Source: Azospirillum oryzae (GTDB taxonomy: Bacteria; Pseudomonadota; Alphaproteobacteria; Azospirillales; Azospirillaceae). From it: 64,000 nt of DNA. Where the stretch lies: the NCBI RefSeq assembly GCF_008364795.1, contig NZ_VTTM01000004.1, forward strand, positions 36,770-100,769, written 5' to 3'. Shown piece after piece: positions 8,830-17,579 of this stretch. Position numbers and translations under genes: made by a program. Position 1 is the first letter of the stretch; each line of letters opens with the position of its first letter. Below the pieces are notes generated by a model that worked only from the letters and a program-made list of their open reading frames with translations, did not search any database and was not told where the DNA came from.

Positions 8830-11436
8830 TCAGGCCGGGACGGCGACCTTGTCCGCGACTTCCTGGAAGGCCGGGATCTGGTCGAAGTTCATGTAGCGGT
8901 AGATGTCGGCGGCGGCCTGGTTCACCACGCCGACCTGGGCCAGATACTCCTCGGTGGTCGGGATCTTGCCCAGCAGCGCCGCGACGGCGGCCAGTTCGGC
9001 CGACGACAGGTAGACGCGGGTGTCGATGCCCAGACGGTTCGGGAAGTTGCGGGTCGAGGTCGAGATGGCGGTCGAACCCTTGCGCACCTGCGCCTGGTTG
9101 CCCATGCACAAGCTACAGCCCGGCATCTCCATACGGGCGCCGGCCTTGCCGAGGGTGGCGTAGTAGCCTTCCTCGGTCAGCATCATCGCGTCCATCTTCG
9201 TCGGCGGGGCGATCCACAGGCGGGTCGGGATGTCCGACTTGCCGTTCAGGATCTTACCGGCGGCGCGGAAGTGACCGATGTTGGTCATGCACGAACCGAT
9301 GAACACCTCGTCGATCTTGTCGCCGGCGACCTCGGACAGCGTCTTCACGTCGTCCGGATCGTTCGGGCAGGCCAGGATCGGCTCCTTGATGTCGGCCAGA
9401 TCGATCTCGATCACCGCGGCGTACTCGGCGTCGGCATCGGGCTTCAGCAGCTGCGGATCGGCGATCCACGCCTCCATCGCCTTGATGCGGCGCTCCAGGG
9501 TGCGCGCATCGGCGTACCCGTTGGCGATCATCCACTTCATCAGCGTGATGTTGGAGGTCATGTACTCGATGATCGGCTCTTTGCTGAGCTGCACGGTGCA
9601 GCCCGCCGCCGACCGCTCGGCCGAGGCGTCGGACAGCTCAAACGCCTGCTCCACCTTCAGGTCCGGCAGACCTTCGATCTCCAGGATGCGCCCGGAGAAG
9701 ATGTTCTTCTTGCCCTTCTTCTCGACCGTCAGCAGGCCGGCCTTGATCGCGTAGAGCGGGATGGCGTTGACGAGGTCACGCAGGGTGACGCCCGGCTGCA
9801 TTTCGCCCTTGAAGCGGACCAGGACCGATTCCGGCATGTCCAGCGGCATGACGCCGGTGGCGGCGGCGAAGGCGACCAGACCGGAGCCGGCCGGGAAGCT
9901 GATGCCGATCGGGAAGCGGGTGTGGCTGTCGCCGCCGGTGCCGACGGTGTCCGGCAGCAGCAGGCGGTTCAGCCAGGAGTGGATGACGCCGTCGCCCGGA
10001 CGCAGCGCCACGCCGCCGCGGGTGGAGATGAAGTCCGGCAGCTCGTGGTGCATCTTCACGTCCACCAGCTTCGGATAGGCAGCGGTGTGGCAGAAGGACT
10101 GCATCACGAGGTCGGCCGAGAAGCCCAGGCAGGCCAGATCCTTCAGCTCGTCGCGGGTCATCGGGCCGGTGGTATCCTGCGACCCCACCGTGGTCATCTT
10201 CGGCTCGCAATAGGTGCCCGGACGGACGCCCTTGCCTTCGGCCAAGCCACAGGCGCGGCCGACCATCTTCTGGGCCAGCGTGAAGCCCTTGCCGGTGTCG
10301 GCCGGGGCGGCGGACTGGCGGAACAGGGTCGACGGGGCGAGGCCCAGCGCCTCGCGGGCGCGGGCGGTCAGGCCGCGGCCGATGATCAGCGGGATACGGC
10401 CGCCGGCACGCACCTCGTCGAAGATCACCTCGGACTTCACGGTGAACTCGGCGATGACCTCGCCGTTCTTCAGGGCCTTGCCCTCATAGGGGCGCAGCTC
10501 GATGACGTCGCCCATCTCCATCTTGTTGACGTCCAACTCGATGGGGAGAGCACCGGCGTCTTCCATGGTGTTGTAGAAGATCGGGGCGATCTTGGTGCCG
10601 AGGCAGACGCCGCCGAAGCGCTTGTTCGGGACGAACGGAATGTCCTCGCCCGTGAACCACAGCACCGAGTTGGTGGCGGACTTGCGCGAGGAGCCGGTGC
10701 CGACCACGTCGCCGACATAGGCGATCAGGTTGCCCTTCTGCTTCAGCGCTTCCAGCTGCTTGGTCGGGCCGCGCTGGCCCGGCTCGTCGGCCTCGATGCC
10801 CGGACGCGGGTTCTTCAGCATGGCGAGCGCGTGCAGCGGGATGTCCGGACGGCTCCAGGCATCCGGGGCCGGCGACAGATCGTCGGTGTTGGTCTCGCCC
10901 GACACCTTGAAGACGGTCAGCGTCATCGACGCCGGGACTTCCGGACGCGAGGTGAACCACTCGGCATCGGCCCAGGACTGCAGCACCGCCTTGGCGTTGG
11001 CGTTGCCCTTGTCGGCCAGTTCCTTGACGTCGTGGAAGAAGTCGAAGACCAGCAGGGTCTTCTTCAGGCCTTCCGCGGCGGCGGCGCCGCATTCGGCGTC
11101 CGACAGCAGGTCGATCAGCGGCTGGACATTGAAGCCGCCGAGCATGGTGCCCAGCAGTTCGGTGGCCTTCACCTTGGAGATCAGCGGCGAGCTGTCGGCG
11201 CCCTTGGCGACGGCGGCCAGGAAGCCGGCCTTGACGCGGGCGGCATCGTCGACGCCGGCCGGAACGCGGTGGGTGATGAGGTCGAGGAGGAAGGCCTCCT
11301 CGCCCGCCGGCGGGGCCTTCAGCAGGTCGATCAGCTCCGACGTCTGCTTCGCGGTCAGGGGCAGAGCCGGGATTCCGAGGGCGGCGCGTTCGGCCGCGTG
11401 CTGGCGATAGGCTTCGAGCACGGCAGGGTTCCTCAT
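8830..11436 (-). CDS. acnB: Bifunctional aconitate hydratase 2 / 2-methylisocitrate dehydratase
   Basis: TCA-cycle enzyme interconverting citrate and isocitrate; AcnB also dehydrates 2-methylcitrate. The 868-aa chain starts as E. coli AcnB does ([12 protein letters not shown]) with the HEAT-like domain typical of the B type, followed by swivel and catalytic domains. The [4Fe-4S] ligands are visible as Cys716 (G-S-C-M-T-N-I-G-H) and Cys774/Cys777 (C-S-L-C-M-G-N-Q). The ATG at 11436 was chosen by alignment to the family start; a 48-codon extension upstream has no family counterpart. Ends at a shared terminator. Confidence 0.97.
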   Translation of the reverse strand: MRNPAVLEAYRQHAAERAALGIPALPLTAKQTSELIDLLKAPPAGEEAFLLDLITHRVPAGVDDAARVKAGFLAAVAKGADSSPLISKVKATELLGTMLGGFNVQPLIDLLSDAECGAAAAEGLKKTLLVFDFFHDVKELADKGNANAKAVLQSWADAEWFTSRPEVPASMTLTVFKVSGETNTDDLSPAPDAWSRPDIPLHALAMLKNPRPGIEADEPGQRGPTKQLEALKQKGNLIAYVGDVVGTGSSRKSATNSVLWFTGEDIPFVPNKRFGGVCLGTKIAPIFYNTMEDAGALPIELDVNKMEMGDVIELRPYEGKALKNGEVIAEFTVKSEVIFDEVRAGGRIPLIIGRGLTARAREALGLAPSTLFRQSAAPADTGKGFTLAQKMVGRACGLAEGKGVRPGTYCEPKMTTVGSQDTTGPMTRDELKDLACLGFSADLVMQSFCHTAAYPKLVDVKMHHELPDFISTRGGVALRPGDGVIHSWLNRLLLPDTVGTGGDSHTRFPIGISFPAGSGLVAFAAATGVMPLDMPESVLVRFKGEMQPGVTLRDLVNAIPLYAIKAGLLTVEKKGKKNIFSGRILEIEGLPDLKVEQAFELSDASAERSAAGCTVQLSKEPIIEYMTSNITLMKWMIANGYADARTLERRIKAMEAWIADPQLLKPDADAEYAAVIEIDLADIKEPILACPNDPDDVKTLSEVAGDKIDEVFIGSCMTNIGHFRAAGKILNGKSDIPTRLWIAPPTKMDAMMLTEEGYYATLGKAGARMEMPGCSLCMGNQAQVRKGSTAISTSTRNFPNRLGIDTRVYLSSAELAAVAALLGKIPTTEEYLAQVGVVNQAAADIYRYMNFDQIPAFQEVADKVAVPA

Positions 11437-11623
11437 AAATGAAAGGCCGGCCCTTGGATGGGAACCGTGAGACGGCCCGCTTGAACTCAGGTCGGGTTTA
11501 TATGCCCGCTTAAATGAAAGTGCAAGGGGGCGCCCCGCTTTCGTGAAGCGGGCAGGATGAAGCAGCCATTCTTTTTGCACTGGTATTACCGGCGCTTGGT
11601 ATGACCACTTTGCCAGCCCCGCT

Positions 11624-12154
11624 TTACTTCAGCGCTGCGGCCTGCTCCGGCGTCAGCAGGACGATGCCGTCCTCGTCGGCGAACAGGATGTCGCCGGGGC
11701 GGACCGCCGCACCGGGCAGTTCGACCGGCACATCGACCAGCCCCTGGTCGCGGCGGGTGGAAGCGCGCGGGATCGACGCCAGCGCCTTGATGCCGAGCGG
11801 CAGGGTCGCCAGTTCCGCCACGTCGCGGACGCAGCCCCAGATCACCACCCCGGCCCAGCCGTTCTTGACGGCGGACGCGGCGATCATGTCGCCCATCAGG
11901 GCGCAGCGCAGGCTGCCGGCGCCGTCCACCACCAGGACGCGGCCGGAGCCGGGAGTGGCCAGCAGTTCCTTCACGCGGGAATTGTCCTCCAGGCACTTCA
12001 CGGTGACGACCTCGCCCGCGAAGCGGATGACGGCGCCGAAGTCGCGGAAGCCCGGTAGGACATAGCGGGCATCGTCCTTCAAACGGTCGAACAGGTCGCA
12101 GGTCGGCGTGAAGGCGGTGGCGGTCTGATCTGTGCTCATCTGATCGGTGCTCAT
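11624..12154 (-). CDS. RraA-family protein (possible 4-hydroxy-4-methyl-2-oxoglutarate aldolase / oxaloacetate decarboxylase)
   Basis: 176-aa RraA fold: [10 protein letters not shown] near 51-59, [13 protein letters not shown], and G-C-V-R-D-V with Arg110-Asp111. E. coli RraA, an RNase E inhibitor, has Gln where this protein has Asp111. The Arg-Asp pair is that of the metal-dependent HMG/CHA aldolases, which also decarboxylate oxaloacetate. An enzyme is therefore more likely than an RNase regulator. It lies 187 bases upstream of acnB on the same strand, which fits a role near the TCA cycle. A second in-frame ATG lies five codons in. Confidence 0.88.
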   Translation of the reverse strand: MSTDQMSTDQTATAFTPTCDLFDRLKDDARYVLPGFRDFGAVIRFAGEVVTVKCLEDNSRVKELLATPGSGRVLVVDGAGSLRCALMGDMIAASAVKNGWAGVVIWGCVRDVAELATLPLGIKALASIPRASTRRDQGLVDVPVELPGAAVRPGDILFADEDGIVLLTPEQAAALK

Positions 12155-12360
12155 GGGGATCGGGGCTCCGCAGCGTGAACGGTGCAGGGACTTTCTCCCG
12201 TCACCTCTTGCGCCAAAGGCGGGCGGGAGGCAAGGGCCGCGCGCCGCGACGGCGGCAGGTCGGCGAACGTGACGCAGGAGGCTTGCCGAACGTGCAGTCG
12301 ACGCCCCGGCGGCCGGCGCCCATATTTCCAAGACGTTGAAAAGAACACGTGGTGTCCTTC

Positions 12361-12738
12361 ATGAACACGCCGAAGATTGCCGCCGCCGGCGCGGCCGGTG
12401 CGCTGACCCTTCTGGTCTCGGCCTGCGCCTCCGTCATCTCGCCCCCGCCGGTGGCCCAGCCAGACCCGGCTGTGCTGAGCACGCTGGAGCGCTACTCCGC
12501 TGCCGAGTGCAACCCGCAGACCGCGGCGGTGCTGACGGGGATGCATGTTCCGGCCGGGGACATCCGCGGACTGAGCTATGGCCTCTACCGCGACGAGTTC
12601 CGCGACGCCATCGTCCGCTGGGACGCCTGGGTCTATCTGAAGGACCAGCCCGGCGCCCTGGTGGTCACGCTGGACGAGGATTGCCGGCCGATCCAGGCCT
12701 ATGCCCGCGGCGGGGCGACGCTGCCGGGCAGCCGCTGA
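12361..12738 (+). CDS. Small hypothetical lipoprotein
   Basis: 125-aa protein with a lipoprotein signal peptide: a hydrophobic stretch at residues 7-18 and the lipobox L-V-S-A-C with Cys22. The mature part has two further cysteines (A-E-C-N and D-E-D-C-R), which could form a disulphide in the periplasm, and a short aromatic-rich segment (L-Y-R-D-E-F, W-D-A-W-V-Y-L). I do not recognise the family. ATG 12361 is chosen over GTG 12349 because it puts a normal-length signal in front of the lipobox. Confidence 0.8.
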   Translation: MNTPKIAAAGAAGALTLLVSACASVISPPPVAQPDPAVLSTLERYSAAECNPQTAAVLTGMHVPAGDIRGLSYGLYRDEFRDAIVRWDAWVYLKDQPGALVVTLDEDCRPIQAYARGGATLPGSR

Positions 12739-12761
12739 ACCCGCCGCTCGCGACAGAGGAT

Positions 12762-12910
12762 GGCCGGGCGGATGGAACATCGTGAAACAGGATCCCGGCT
12801 GTCGTTCCATGTCGCAGCGATCCGCCCTTCCGCAAAGACGTGTGCCGGGTGGCTGGAACATGGTGAAACAGGACGCCGGCTGCTGTTCCAGCTCACCTGC
12901 CTCCGCAAGG
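12762..12910. repeat. Two imperfect direct repeats with internal inverted repeat
   Basis: Two units of about 70 bases (12762-12837 and 12843-12910) share GGAACAT, GTGAAACAGGA, CCGGCTG and CCGCAA in the same order and spacing. Each unit is also bounded by TGGAAC ... GTTCCA arms, so each can fold. It lies between the convergent lipoprotein and hexR genes. This reads as a dispersed intergenic element; its function is unknown. Confidence 0.7.
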
Positions 12911-13011
12911 GGGGTGGATAACGCCGGATTTTACGGGACCTCGTTCGTTTTTGGTGCATTTGTTGAAAGAGGCGCCGATTGCGGCCTCGCTATGCGAACC
13001 TCTGACCTGTC

Positions 13012-13905
13012 TTAACTATCGCCGGCCGGCATGCGGTTCTCCGACACGTGGGCGTCCACGGCGCGGTCGTGGCGTTTCAGCCGCTCCTGCAACGTGTCGC
13101 CCATGCGCAGGGCCACGGCGATCGACAGGATGTCGCCCAGGACCAGATGGGCGATGCGGACGGTCATCGGCGAATGGATGTCGAAATCGTCGGCGATGTC
13201 GGCGACGAGGCTGACCGTCGCCATCTCCGCCAGCGGCGAACCGGAGCGGGTCAGCGCCACCACGTCGGCGCCGGCCTTGCGGGCGTTCCGCACCGCGTCG
13301 AGGATGTCGCGGGTGCGGCCGGTGCTGGACACCGCGACCACCGCATCGCCCTTCGCCAGCGTCAGGGCGGAGGCGAAATAGACGTGGGAATCGGTGTAGG
13401 CGACCGTCGGCATCCCCAGCCGGAAGAACTTGCGCTGGATATCCTCCGCCACCGTGCCGGAATTGCCGGAGCCGTAGAACTCGATCCTCCGCGCCGCAGC
13501 CAGAACGTCGGCGGCGCGGTCCACCGCCTCGGCCGGCAGATTGTTGCGCACCTGCATCAGCGTGGCGATGGTGCGGTCGAACAGCTTGCCGGCAAGCACC
13601 GCGCCCGGCACCGTCCCCTGCCCCCCGCCGTCGGCGCCCGGTTCTCCGCCCACCGACAGGTCCTGGTGCAGGAAGGGCATGCCGCCGGCGATGTCCTGCG
13701 CCAGCTTGATCTTGAACTCCCGGAAGCCGCGGCAGCCGAGAGCCGCGCAGAAGCGCGCCACCGTCGGCTCGCTCACCCCGACCCGGTCGGCCAGTTCGGC
13801 CATGGACAGGTTGATGACGTCGCCCGGATGGGCCATCGCATAGTCGGCCAGCTTGCGTTCCGATGGCCGGATCTGGTCGCGGACGGCGGCGATTCTCGCC
13901 AGCAT
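13012..13905 (-). CDS. hexR: RpiR/HexR-type transcriptional regulator
   Basis: 297-aa regulator. The N-terminal RpiR helix-turn-helix (residues 1-75) contains P-S-E-R-K-L-A-D-Y, L-A-D-R-V-G-V-S-E-P-T-V-A-R-F-C and G-F-R-E-F-K-I-K-L-A-Q. A sugar-phosphate-binding SIS domain (about 125-265) has F-Y-G-S-G-N-S-G-T and S-S-T-G-R-T-R-D-I. HexR proteins sense 2-keto-3-deoxy-6-phosphogluconate and control central carbon genes. Two 15-bp HexR-like boxes in the divergent promoter region support the HexR assignment over other RpiR members. A glycine-rich insert at 86-105 is unusual. GGGAG precedes the ATG. Direct target: pflBA and itself. Confidence 0.88.
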   Translation of the reverse strand: MLARIAAVRDQIRPSERKLADYAMAHPGDVINLSMAELADRVGVSEPTVARFCAALGCRGFREFKIKLAQDIAGGMPFLHQDLSVGGEPGADGGGQGTVPGAVLAGKLFDRTIATLMQVRNNLPAEAVDRAADVLAAARRIEFYGSGNSGTVAEDIQRKFFRLGMPTVAYTDSHVYFASALTLAKGDAVVAVSSTGRTRDILDAVRNARKAGADVVALTRSGSPLAEMATVSLVADIADDFDIHSPMTVRIAHLVLGDILSIAVALRMGDTLQERLKRHDRAVDAHVSENRMPAGDS

Positions 13906-13946
13906 TCTGGGGGCTCTCCCTTCTGATTGTGGGTCAGCCTAGCACA

Positions 13947-13961
13947 TGTAGCAAAGCTACA
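13947..13961. promoter_or_regulatory. HexR-like operator, proximal to hexR
   Basis: TGTAGCAAAGCTACA, a 7-3-7 perfect palindrome 42 bases upstream of the hexR start. It agrees with the published HexR-type consensus TGTARTWWWAYTACA at 13 of 15 positions; the two differences are symmetrical (T to C and A to G). Confidence 0.75.
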
Positions 13962-14094
13962 TATACAGCGCTGCGAACGACCGATTCCATCGCCCGGCGG
14001 CGGTGTCCTTTCCAAGCGTTTCCAAGCCGCTGAACCCTGCCCTGCGACAAAATGTCGAGCCGGTTCGCCTTGTCCGGAAGCCCGTCCGGGAGTA

Positions 14095-14109
14095 TGTAGT
14101 AAAACTACA
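14095..14109. promoter_or_regulatory. HexR-like operator, proximal to pflB
   Basis: TGTAGTAAAACTACA matches the HexR-type consensus TGTARTWWWAYTACA at all 15 positions. It is 194 bases upstream of pflB and 148 bases from the other box. Two spaced operators between divergent genes suggest joint control of hexR and pflBA, perhaps with looping. Confidence 0.78.
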
Positions 14110-14171
14110 GAGCGGGCGCAAATCACGGCATCCATCCATGGCATCTGCCGTCCACCGCCCGACCTGAGAAT

Positions 14172-14185
14172 ATGACGTGTATCAA
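14172..14185 (+). promoter_or_regulatory. FNR/FixK-like site upstream of pflB
   Basis: ATGAC-GTGT-ATCAA, one base from the TTGA-N6-TCAA core of FNR/FixK/Anr boxes, centred about 124 bases before the pflB start. Oxygen control of a pyruvate formate-lyase gene is expected. The same half-sites recur upstream of nifJ at 27780-27793. Confidence 0.55.
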
Positions 14186-14302
14186 CGAATCCGGCGCCCA
14201 TCGCGCCTATGCTTCCAATCGTCCCGCGCGGTTCGCGGGCACAACGAGACTGCCGACACGGCCTATGATCCGCGCCGACGTCTGAATCTCTGAGGAGTCA
14301 TC

Positions 14303-16588
14303 ATGGACACCCTGCTGATGGACGGACTTGCCCAGACTACGGAGCAGCAGTCCGCCGCCGACCCCTGGCGCGGCTTCGCCCCGGGCGTCTGGCGCCGCTC
14401 GGTCGACGTCCGCGATTTCATCCAGCGCAACCTGTGCCCTTATGAAGGCGACGCAGGCTTCGTCGCCGGCCCCACCGCCCGCACCACCGCGCTGTTCGCC
14501 AAGGTCACCGACCTGCTGAAGCAGGAACGCGCCGCCAAGGGCGGCGTTCTGGACGCCGACACCGAAGTCTTTGCCTCCATCACCTCGCACGCCGCCGGCT
14601 ACATCGACCGCGAACTGGAAGTGATCGTCGGTTTGCAGACCGACAAGCCGCTGAAGCGCGCGATCATGCCGTTCGGCGGCTGGCGCATGGTCAAGACCGG
14701 GCTGGAGGCCTACGGCTACACCCCGTCGCCCAAGCTGGAGGAGGTGTTCCCGGCGCTGCGCAAGACGCACAATGACGGCGTGTTCGATGTCTACACGCCC
14801 GAGATGCTGCGCTGCCGCAAGTCCGGCGTCATCACCGGGCTGCCCGACGCCTACGGCCGCGGCCGCATCATCGGCGACTATCGCCGGCTGGCGCTCTACG
14901 GCGCCGATTTCCTCATCAAGGACAAGAAGGCCCAGCTCGCCTCGCTGGAGGTCAGCCGGATCGACGAGGACGTCCTGCGCCTGCGCGAGGAGATCTCCGA
15001 ACAGATCCGCGCGCTGAAGGAGCTGGTCGAGATGGCCGCCTCCTACGGCTTCGACGTCAAGCGTCCGGCCGCGACGGCGCGGGAAGCGGTGCAGTGGACC
15101 TATCTGGCCTATCTGGCCGCGGTGAAGGAAGCCAACGGCGCGGCGATGTCGCTGGGCCGCGTGTCCAGCTTCCTCGACATCTACATCGAGCGCGACCTGC
15201 GCGACGGCGTCATCACGGAGGCGGAAGCCCAGGAGATGATCGACCATTTCGTGATGAAGCTGCGCATGGTCCGCTTCCTGCGCACGCCGGAATACGACCA
15301 GCTGTTCTCGGGCGACCCGACCTGGGTCACGGAATGCCTTGGCGGCATGGGGCTGGACGGCCGGACGCTGGTCACCAAGACCAATTTCCGCATGCTGCAG
15401 ACCCTGCACAACCTGGGGCCGGCGCCGGAACCGAACCTGACGGTGCTGTGGTCGGAACAGCTGCCGGACGGCTTCAAGCGCTTCTGCGCCGATACCTCGA
15501 TCAAGACCTGCTCGGTCCAGTACGAGAACGACGATCTGATGCGCGGTTATTGGGGCGATGATTACGGCATCGCCTGCTGCGTGTCGGCGATGCGCATCGG
15601 CAAGCAGATGCAGTTCTTCGGCGCCCGCGCCAACCTGGCCAAGACGCTGATGTACGCAATCAACGGCGGCAAGGACGAGGTTTCTGGCGAGCAGATCGGC
15701 CCGGCCTTCGCCCCGATCACCGGCGACGTGCTGGACTATGACGAGGTCATGGCCCGCTTCGAGCCGATGATGGAGTGGCTGGCCAAGGTCTACATGAACG
15801 CGCTGAACGCCATCCACTACATGCACGACAAGTACATGTACGAGCGGATGGAGATGGCCCTGCACGACCGCGACATCCTGCGCACCATGGCCTGCGGCAT
15901 CGCCGGCCTGAGCGTGGTGGCCGACAGCCTGTCGGCGATCAAGCACGCGAAGGTCAAGGTGATCCGCGACGCCAACGGCCTCGCCACCGATTTCGAGATC
16001 GAGGGTGATTACCCGGCCTTCGGCAACAACGACGCCCGGGTGGACGACATCGCGATCTGGGCGGTCGAGCGCTTCATGACGGCGCTGCGCAAGCAGAAGC
16101 CCTATCGGAACGCCATGCCGACGCAGTCGGTGCTGACGATCACCTCCAACGTGGTCTACGGCAAGAAGACCGGCAACACGCCGGACGGCCGCAAGGCCGG
16201 CCAGCCCTTCGCGCCGGGTGCCAACCCGATGCACGGGCGGGACAGGAAAGGCGCCATCGCGTCGATGGCCAGCGTGGCGAAGCTGCCCTATTCGCACGCG
16301 CAGGACGGCATCAGCTACACCTTCACCATCGTCCCGGGCGCGTTGGGTCGCACCGAGGACGAGCGGGTGAGCAATCTGGTCGGCATGCTGGACGGCTATG
16401 CCCACCAGGGCGGCCACCACATCAACGTGAACGTCTTCGATCGTGAGACGCTGCTGCACGCCATGGACCATCCGGAGCTGTATCCGCAGCTGACCATCCG
16501 GGTGTCCGGTTACGCGGTGAACTTCATCAAGCTGACGCGCGAGCAGCAGCTCGACGTCATCAGCCGGACGTTCCACGACAAGCATTGA
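14303..16588 (+). CDS. pflB: Formate C-acetyltransferase (pyruvate formate-lyase)
   Basis: Glycyl-radical enzyme converting pyruvate and CoA to acetyl-CoA and formate without oxygen. At 761 aa it matches E. coli PflB (760). The catalytic pair is in I-A-C-C-V-S-A-M (Cys425-Cys426). The radical glycine is Gly736 in R-V-S-G-Y-A-V-N-F. The N-terminal W-R-G-F ... R-D-F-I-Q-R-N segment is also family-like. A strong GAGGAG site precedes the ATG. The activating enzyme lies downstream on the same strand, separated by a palindromic repeat. HexR boxes and an FNR-like site upstream tie expression to sugar-acid flux and oxygen. Confidence 0.97.
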   Translation: MDTLLMDGLAQTTEQQSAADPWRGFAPGVWRRSVDVRDFIQRNLCPYEGDAGFVAGPTARTTALFAKVTDLLKQERAAKGGVLDADTEVFASITSHAAGYIDRELEVIVGLQTDKPLKRAIMPFGGWRMVKTGLEAYGYTPSPKLEEVFPALRKTHNDGVFDVYTPEMLRCRKSGVITGLPDAYGRGRIIGDYRRLALYGADFLIKDKKAQLASLEVSRIDEDVLRLREEISEQIRALKELVEMAASYGFDVKRPAATAREAVQWTYLAYLAAVKEANGAAMSLGRVSSFLDIYIERDLRDGVITEAEAQEMIDHFVMKLRMVRFLRTPEYDQLFSGDPTWVTECLGGMGLDGRTLVTKTNFRMLQTLHNLGPAPEPNLTVLWSEQLPDGFKRFCADTSIKTCSVQYENDDLMRGYWGDDYGIACCVSAMRIGKQMQFFGARANLAKTLMYAINGGKDEVSGEQIGPAFAPITGDVLDYDEVMARFEPMMEWLAKVYMNALNAIHYMHDKYMYERMEMALHDRDILRTMACGIAGLSVVADSLSAIKHAKVKVIRDANGLATDFEIEGDYPAFGNNDARVDDIAIWAVERFMTALRKQKPYRNAMPTQSVLTITSNVVYGKKTGNTPDGRKAGQPFAPGANPMHGRDRKGAIASMASVAKLPYSHAQDGISYTFTIVPGALGRTEDERVSNLVGMLDGYAHQGGHHINVNVFDRETLLHAMDHPELYPQLTIRVSGYAVNFIKLTREQQLDVISRTFHDKH

Positions 16589-16623
16589 GGGGTGTCGGCT
16601 TCCCCGCCGCCCTAAAGCAAGAT

Positions 16624-16734
16624 CCCCTCTCCCCCCGGGGAGAGGGTTAGGGTGAGGGGGTCTCACGGCGAGGATTCTCGAAAATCCACCCCTGTGCATC
16701 CCCTCACCACGACCCTCCCCCGGGGGGAGAGGGA
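16624..16734. repeat. Paired REP-like palindromes between pflB and pflA
   Basis: Two inverted copies of a palindromic unit containing CCCTCTCCCC-CGGGG-AGAGGG plus a GGGTGAGGGG tail (16624-16659 and its reverse at about 16699-16734). They are separated by about 40 bases. It has the form of REP elements common in GC-rich proteobacteria. Placed inside the operon, it can fold in mRNA and may lower pflA relative to pflB. Confidence 0.75.
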
Positions 16735-16795
16735 GATTGTGCCCCTCAGCGCACCAAAATCGGGCGCAGAGTTTTGAAATTGGATCCCTGAAGTG

Positions 16796-17557
16796 ATGAC
16801 ACCCCCCCTCCCCCAAGCCCGCCCCGGCTCCGTTTCCGGCTGGGTTCATTCGGTCGAGACCGGCGGCACGGTGGATGGGCCGGGGATCCGCTATGTGCTG
16901 TTCATGTCCGGCTGTCCGCTGCGCTGCCTGTACTGCCACAATCCCGACACCCAGCACATGCATGACGGGACGCGGACGACCTCGACCGAAGTCCTCGAAG
17001 ACATTGCTCTCTATGCCGAATTCCTGAAGCGCGCCCATGGCGGGCTGACGCTGAGCGGCGGCGAGCCGCTGGTGCAGCCGGAATTCGCCGCAGCCATCCT
17101 GCGCGGGGCGAAGGCGCTGGGCATGCACACCGCGCTCGACACCTCCGGCTTCCTCGGCAACCATGCCGACGATCATCTGCTGGAGGACGTCGATCTCGTC
17201 CTTCTCGACATCAAGGCCTTTTCCGAAAAGACCTATCGCCACCTGACCGGCGTTCCGCTGCGCCCGACGCTGGAGTTCGCCGAACGGCTGGCCGGGTTGA
17301 ACAAGCGCATCTGGCTGCGCTATGTGCTGGTCCCCAACCTGACCGACGACGCGGCCGAGATCGACGGGCTGGCGGAGTTCGTCGCCGGGCTGGGCGTGGT
17401 CGACCGGGTCGACGTGCTGCCCTTCCACAAGATGGGCGAGCATAAATGGAAGGCATTGGGGCGCAAATACATGCTGACCGACACCGAACCGCCCTCGCAC
17501 GAGCTGGTGGAGCGGGTGCGGGGGCAGTTCCAGGCACGGGGGCTGCGGGCGGACTGA
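16796..17557 (+). CDS. pflA: Pyruvate formate-lyase activating enzyme (radical SAM)
   Basis: Uses S-adenosylmethionine and a [4Fe-4S] cluster to install the glycyl radical on PflB. The 253-aa chain has the radical-SAM motif C-P-L-R-C-L-Y-C (Cys40, Cys44, Cys47), the T-L-S-G-G-E-P-L segment and the G-X-D-V-L-P-F-H-like C-terminal region (V-D-V-L-P-F-H-K-M-G). Length equals that of known PflA. ATG 16796 is used; GTG 16793 just before it is an equal alternative. It follows pflB after 207 bases that hold a REP-type repeat. Confidence 0.96.
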   Translation: MTPPLPQARPGSVSGWVHSVETGGTVDGPGIRYVLFMSGCPLRCLYCHNPDTQHMHDGTRTTSTEVLEDIALYAEFLKRAHGGLTLSGGEPLVQPEFAAAILRGAKALGMHTALDTSGFLGNHADDHLLEDVDLVLLDIKAFSEKTYRHLTGVPLRPTLEFAERLAGLNKRIWLRYVLVPNLTDDAAEIDGLAEFVAGLGVVDRVDVLPFHKMGEHKWKALGRKYMLTDTEPPSHELVERVRGQFQARGLRAD

Positions 17558-17579
17558 GCCCGCAGCCTACCTGCCGTGA

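Noticed and set aside
8464..11442. 992-codon open frame on + opposite acnB
   Set aside because: Low-complexity His/Gly/Asp composition typical of an antisense frame in GC-rich DNA; acnB on - is unmistakable.
12773..12870. parS centromere sites
   Set aside because: Only one half of the 16-bp palindrome matches; the other half reads GGAACAT.
14207..17500. 1097-codon open frame on - opposite pflB and pflA
   Set aside because: Antisense shadow spanning two real genes and a REP repeat; no recognisable protein features.
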